The position numbers and the translations under genes were made by a program. 64,000 bases of DNA from Pseudovibrio sp. Ad37 (GTDB taxonomy: Bacteria; Pseudomonadota; Alphaproteobacteria; Rhizobiales; Stappiaceae), in NCBI RefSeq assembly GCF_001623075.1, contig NZ_LMCF01000021.1, positions 26,104 to 90,103 on the forward strand, read 5' to 3'. Shown piece by piece: positions 60,623 through 64,000 of this stretch (positions are counted from its first letter, which is position 1; the number at the start of each line of letters is the position of its first letter). The notes under the pieces were generated by a model, which did not search any database, was not told where the DNA came from, and saw nothing but the letters and a program-made list of their open reading frames with translations.

Positions 60623-63292
60623 ATGCCTGTCACTAATCGCGAAGAATTAGACGCCCTGGTTGCTCGGGTTAAGAAAGCGCAACGGACTTACGCTACATAC
60701 ACACAAGAGCAGGTAGATAAGATTTTCCGTGCGGCGGCTTTGGCTGCTGCGGATGCTCGCATCCCACTCTCCCGTATGGCGGTTGAAGAAACCGGTATGG
60801 GCGTCATGGAAGACAAGGTTATCAAAAACCAGTTTGCTTCCGAATACATCTACAACAAATACAAGGATGAAAAGACCTGCGGTATCCTCGATGAAGATGA
60901 CACCTTTGGTACCATCACCATTGCAGAACCAACAGGCATCATCTGCGGCATTGTCCCAACCACAAACCCGACCTCTACTGCGATCTTTAAAGCGCTGATC
61001 TCTTTGAAGACCCGCAACGGTATCATCTTCAGCCCGCACCCTCGTGCAAAACTGGCAACCAATGAAGCTGCTCGCATTGTTCTGGATGCAGCGATCAAAG
61101 CTGGCGCGCCAAAAGACATCATCGGCTGGATTGACGTTCCAACAGTGGAACTCTCCAACGCGTTGATGACACACGATGAGATCAACCTGATCCTCGCAAC
61201 CGGTGGTCCGGGCATGGTGAAGGCGGCTTACTCCTCTGGTAAACCAGCCATTGGCGTGGGCGCAGGTAACACCCCGGTTGTGGTTGATGAGTTTGCCGAC
61301 GTGAAGCGCCTCGTTGCTTCTGTCCTCATGTCCAAGACATTCGATAACGGCGTGATCTGCGCATCTGAGCAGTCTGTCATTGTTGTCGAGGAAATCTACG
61401 AGCAGGTTAAAGAGCGCTTCTCCAGTCACCAGGGCTACGTGCTGAAAGGCAAAGAACTTCAGGCTGTTAAAGATGTACTGCTGAAAAATGGCGGTCTCAA
61501 CGCAGCTATCGTAGGTCAGCCAGCACCAAAAATTGCTGAAATGGCAGGCGTAAAGGTTCCTGCTGGCACCAAGATCCTGATCGGTGAAGTCACCGAAGCC
61601 AGTGAAGCCGAAGCCTTCGCACACGAAAAGCTGTCTCCAACGCTTGCTATGTACAAGGCAAAAAATTTTGAAGACGCATGTGACATCGCTGAAAAGCTCG
61701 TCACCATGGGTGGCATCGGTCACACCTCAGTGTTCTATACAGATCAGGACCGTTGCGCAGATCGCGTGAAAGAATTTGGCCGTCGGATGAAGACTGCCCG
61801 TATTCTCATCAACTCTCCTGCATCCCACGGCGGCATTGGTGACCTTTACAACTTCTCCCTCGCGCCAAGCCTCACACTGGGCTGCGGCTCTTGGGGTGGT
61901 AACTCCATCAGTGAGAACGTAGGTCCAAAGCACCTGATCAACAAAAAGACCGTTGCGAAGCGAGCTGAAAACATGCTGTGGCACAAACTGCCTGAATCCA
62001 TTTACTTCCGTCGCGGCTGTCTGCCAATCGCTCTGGGTGATCTGGAAGGCAAAAAGCGCGCACTGATCGTAACCGATGGGTTCTTGTTCAAGAATGGCTA
62101 CGCTGATGAGACTGTTCGTGTTCTCAAAGGCCTGGGCATGGAAACAGATGTCTTCTACGAAGTAGAGGCAGATCCAACACTGTCCATCGTGCGCAAAGGA
62201 GCTGACCTTTGTAAGGCATTCAAGCCAGATGTGATTGTTGCCATTGGTGGTGGTTCCCCAATGGATGCAGCAAAGATCATGTGGGTCATGTACGAACATC
62301 CTGAAGTTGATTTTGCTGATCTGGCATTGCGCTTCATGGACATTCGTAAGCGTATCTACAAGTTCCCTAAAATGGGCGAAAAAGCCAAGATGGTTGCAAT
62401 CCCAACCACTTCTGGCACCGGTTCTGAAGTAACCCCGTTCGCGGTGGTGACTGATGACGAAACCGGCATGAAGTACCCAATTGCGGATTACGAACTCACA
62501 CCAAACATGGCAATCGTGGATGCGAACCTTGTCATGAACATGCCGAAGTCTCTGACAGCGTTTGGCGGCATTGATGCCATCACCCACGCAACAGAAGCTT
62601 ACGTCTCTGTTCTGGCAAACGAGTACTCTGACGGTCAGGCTCTGCAGGCTCTCAAACTCCTTAAAGAGAACCTCGTAGAGTCTTACGAAAAGGGTGCTGA
62701 ATCCCCGAATGCGCGTGAGAAAGTGCACAATGGCGCAACCATCGCCGGTATCGCATTTGCGAACTCCTTCCTCGGTGTTTGTCACTCTATTGCGCACAAA
62801 GTAGGTGCAGCGTTCCACGTACCGCACGGTTTGGCCAATGCCATGCTGATCTCTAACGTGATCCGCTACAACTCAAATGACAACCCAACCAAACAGACCG
62901 CATTCTCTCAGTATGCGCGCCCTCAGGCAAAATGCCGGTACGGCGATATTGCTGACCATCTGGGCCTCACAGCAGCTGGAGACAGCCGTGAAGCAAAGGT
63001 TGAGAAACTGGTTGCTTGGGTAGAAAGCGTCAAGAAGGCTCTTGAGATCCCAGCAGGCTTCAAAGACCTGGGCATCACTGAAGAGCAGTTCATGGCGAAA
63101 CTCGACGAAGTCGCAATGGAAGCATTCGATGACCAGTGCACCGGAGCTAACCCACGGTACCCACTGATCGATGAGATCAAACAGCTCCTTCTCGATGGTT
63201 ACTACGGTCGCGTCTACGTAGAGGGCCGCGCGGAGGATGTTGTAGATCTTGCGCAGGAAAAAGCGAAAAAAGCCTCTAAAGCGAAAGCTTAA
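60623..63292 (+). CDS. adhE: Bifunctional aldehyde-alcohol dehydrogenase
   Basis: Reduces acetyl-CoA to acetaldehyde and then ethanol, regenerating NAD+. The 889-residue fusion is of normal length. The N-terminal aldehyde dehydrogenase half (about 1-440) has catalytic Cys in DNGVICASEQSVIVV. The C-terminal iron-type alcohol dehydrogenase half has GGGSPMDAAKIMW (NAD) and the metal ligands in THATEAYVSVLANE and FLGVCHSIAHKVGAAFHVPH, in short GVCHSIAHKVG. The ATG at 60623 has a GGAG site; an in-frame TTG lies six codons upstream. Such proteins assemble into filaments (spirosomes). It is single-gene, with a terminator after it. Confidence 0.96.
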   Translation: MPVTNREELDALVARVKKAQRTYATYTQEQVDKIFRAAALAAADARIPLSRMAVEETGMGVMEDKVIKNQFASEYIYNKYKDEKTCGILDEDDTFGTITIAEPTGIICGIVPTTNPTSTAIFKALISLKTRNGIIFSPHPRAKLATNEAARIVLDAAIKAGAPKDIIGWIDVPTVELSNALMTHDEINLILATGGPGMVKAAYSSGKPAIGVGAGNTPVVVDEFADVKRLVASVLMSKTFDNGVICASEQSVIVVEEIYEQVKERFSSHQGYVLKGKELQAVKDVLLKNGGLNAAIVGQPAPKIAEMAGVKVPAGTKILIGEVTEASEAEAFAHEKLSPTLAMYKAKNFEDACDIAEKLVTMGGIGHTSVFYTDQDRCADRVKEFGRRMKTARILINSPASHGGIGDLYNFSLAPSLTLGCGSWGGNSISENVGPKHLINKKTVAKRAENMLWHKLPESIYFRRGCLPIALGDLEGKKRALIVTDGFLFKNGYADETVRVLKGLGMETDVFYEVEADPTLSIVRKGADLCKAFKPDVIVAIGGGSPMDAAKIMWVMYEHPEVDFADLALRFMDIRKRIYKFPKMGEKAKMVAIPTTSGTGSEVTPFAVVTDDETGMKYPIADYELTPNMAIVDANLVMNMPKSLTAFGGIDAITHATEAYVSVLANEYSDGQALQALKLLKENLVESYEKGAESPNAREKVHNGATIAGIAFANSFLGVCHSIAHKVGAAFHVPHGLANAMLISNVIRYNSNDNPTKQTAFSQYARPQAKCRYGDIADHLGLTAAGDSREAKVEKLVAWVESVKKALEIPAGFKDLGITEEQFMAKLDEVAMEAFDDQCTGANPRYPLIDEIKQLLLDGYYGRVYVEGRAEDVVDLAQEKAKKASKAKA

Positions 63293-63337
63293 GTCCAACG
63301 CCAATCCTGCAAACTAAACATTGCGGCTCGAAAAAAG

Positions 63338-63365
63338 ACCCCGGGGCACCAGCTCCGGGGTTTTT
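63338..63365 (+). terminator. Intrinsic terminator after adhE
   Basis: ACCCCGGGGC-ACCA-GCTCCGGGGT forms a 10-base stem (one G-T pair) and runs straight into TTTTT; an A-run precedes it, so it may also act on the other strand. Confidence 0.92.
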
Positions 63366-63397
63366 GCATTACAGTGACCAACATAAAGTGATAACTC

Positions 63398-63862
63398 TTG
63401 TGCATGGAAACGAAGCAACTCAAGTTCTCCTATCGGGATGATAACAGCATCCCAGCATTCCCAGATGATGGACCCATTTCAATCATGGATGCCCACTGCG
63501 GACTGTGTGCGAAGGGAGCTGCTTGGATAGCAAGGAATGATAGGAAAGAAGAGTTCAGGATTGTGCCTCTGCAATCCAGACTGGGGCAGGCATTGGCTGT
63601 CCATTATGGACTTGATCCATCTAATCCATTGACCTGGCTGTATCTGGAAAATGGAGCGGCACATACCTCTCTGGATGCGCTGATACGCGTTGGCTTACGC
63701 CTTGGAGGAGTGTGGAACATGCTGTTTGTATTGCGAATTCTACCGCGCTTTTTGCAGGATGCGATATACGGGGTTGTAGCTCGTAACCGCTACAAGTTTT
63801 TCGGCAGGGCAGATTTGTGTTCAGTGCAAAATTCTGAAGTCAAAAAAAGGCTGTTATTTTGA
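63398..63862 (+). CDS. Thiol-disulfide oxidoreductase DCC family (DUF393) protein
   Basis: A 154-residue protein with the DUF393 signature: DAHCGLCAKGAAWIARND (D-x-x-C-x-x-C) near residues 30-47, then FRIVPLQSRLGQAL and LIRVGLRLGGVW. These have a thioredoxin-like fold; the first Asp and the CxxC are intact, so thiol redox chemistry is possible. Substrates are unknown. It is followed after 98 bases by a transposase start. Confidence 0.85.
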   Translation: MCMETKQLKFSYRDDNSIPAFPDDGPISIMDAHCGLCAKGAAWIARNDRKEEFRIVPLQSRLGQALAVHYGLDPSNPLTWLYLENGAAHTSLDALIRVGLRLGGVWNMLFVLRILPRFLQDAIYGVVARNRYKFFGRADLCSVQNSEVKKRLLF

Positions 63863-63960
63863 AAATATTGGTACTAGAGCGTGCTGCGCCAGATCTGATT
63901 CAGGTTTCTCATTTTAACTTTTTGTGATTCAATGTTGCCATCCTTGTTTTTGGAGGGCAC

Positions 63961-64000
63961 ATGGGCAAGCCATATCCGATAGAATTACGTGAACGGGTTG
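63961..64000 (+). mobile_element. IS630-type transposase, 5' end only
   Basis: The window ends 40 bases into a frame that starts MGKPYPIELRERV, the typical N-terminus of IS630-family transposase helix-turn-helix domains, preceded by a GGAGGG site. The region 63863-63960 probably includes the left end of the element (AGAGCGTGCTGCGCCAGATC near 63877), but without the other end neither the terminal repeat nor the TA target duplication can be confirmed. Confidence 0.6.

Noticed and set aside
60647..62827. Two long minus-strand open frames (358 and 366 codons) opposite adhE
   Set aside because: They lie wholly within adhE and their translations are rich in Cys, His and Phe with no recognisable domain; they are mirror frames of a strongly biased gene.
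1..64000. CRISPR arrays, prophage genes, replication origin, rRNA genes
   Set aside because: No regularly spaced repeats, phage structural genes, dnaA-box clusters or rRNA sequence were noticed.

Overview
The window looks like chromosomal DNA of a marine-type alphaproteobacterium. The supporting signs are moderate GC, PutA with a divergent Lrp-type regulator, TRAP and UgpC-type ABC transporters, an IlvD/Edd sugar-acid dehydratase, and a Rhizobiales-like palindromic repeat. A Pseudovibrio/Stappiaceae-like organism would fit, but that is inference from gene content; no ribosomal RNA is present. It is mostly a catabolic and transport region. The only mobile element seen is the start of an IS630-type transposase at the right edge.

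Layout. 0.2-7.5 kb: a glycosyltransferase, then a complete tripartite RND efflux operon (outer-membrane lipoprotein, adaptor, pump) with a palindrome upstream. 7.75 kb: tRNA-Gln(UUG). 8-11 kb: a membrane protein, and an acyl-CoA synthetase overlapping a GNAT acetyltransferase. 11.6-14.4 kb: a rare two-gene unit on the minus strand, a LuxI/FeeM-like N-acyltransferase followed by a ThiF/E1-nitroreductase fusion; this is the best candidate for an undescribed pathway. 15-26.8 kb: a beta-galactoside locus with an ABC sugar importer, IclR regulator, cytoplasmic GH42 beta-galactosidase, lactonase, IlvD/Edd dehydratase, dgoK and dgoA. Together these form a De Ley-Doudoroff route from galactose to pyruvate and glyceraldehyde-3-phosphate, but no galactose dehydrogenase is present. 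26.9-31.1 kb: putA and divergent putR with a perfect inverted repeat between them. 31.1-38 kb: an arginine deiminase operon (yfcC-type antiporter, arcA, arcB, arcC, nhaC, GNAT). 38.3-41.7 kb: a CofD/YvcK-like protein and a long-chain acyl-CoA synthetase.

41.8-53.6 kb is a glucuronide locus of two divergent operons. The leftward operon is dctQ-dctM-GH31-uxuB-uxaC; the rightward one is GH2 beta-glucuronidase-gntR-uxuA. The shared control region holds two good UxuR-type operators. Glucuronides would be imported by a TRAP system (no binding protein is encoded here), cleaved in the cytoplasm, and the glucuronate converted through fructuronate and mannonate to 2-keto-3-deoxygluconate.

53.7-55.9 kb: znuC-znuB-zur with a Zur-like box, no znuA, and a dispersed palindromic repeat before zur. 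55.9-60.1 kb: an orphan protein, a LuxR regulator with a degenerate receiver domain, a TetR regulator, SCP2 and cupin proteins, and an RluA-type pseudouridine synthase. 60.6-63.3 kb: adhE behind an FNR-like box. The arginine deiminase operon and adhE together suggest fermentative energy generation under low oxygen.
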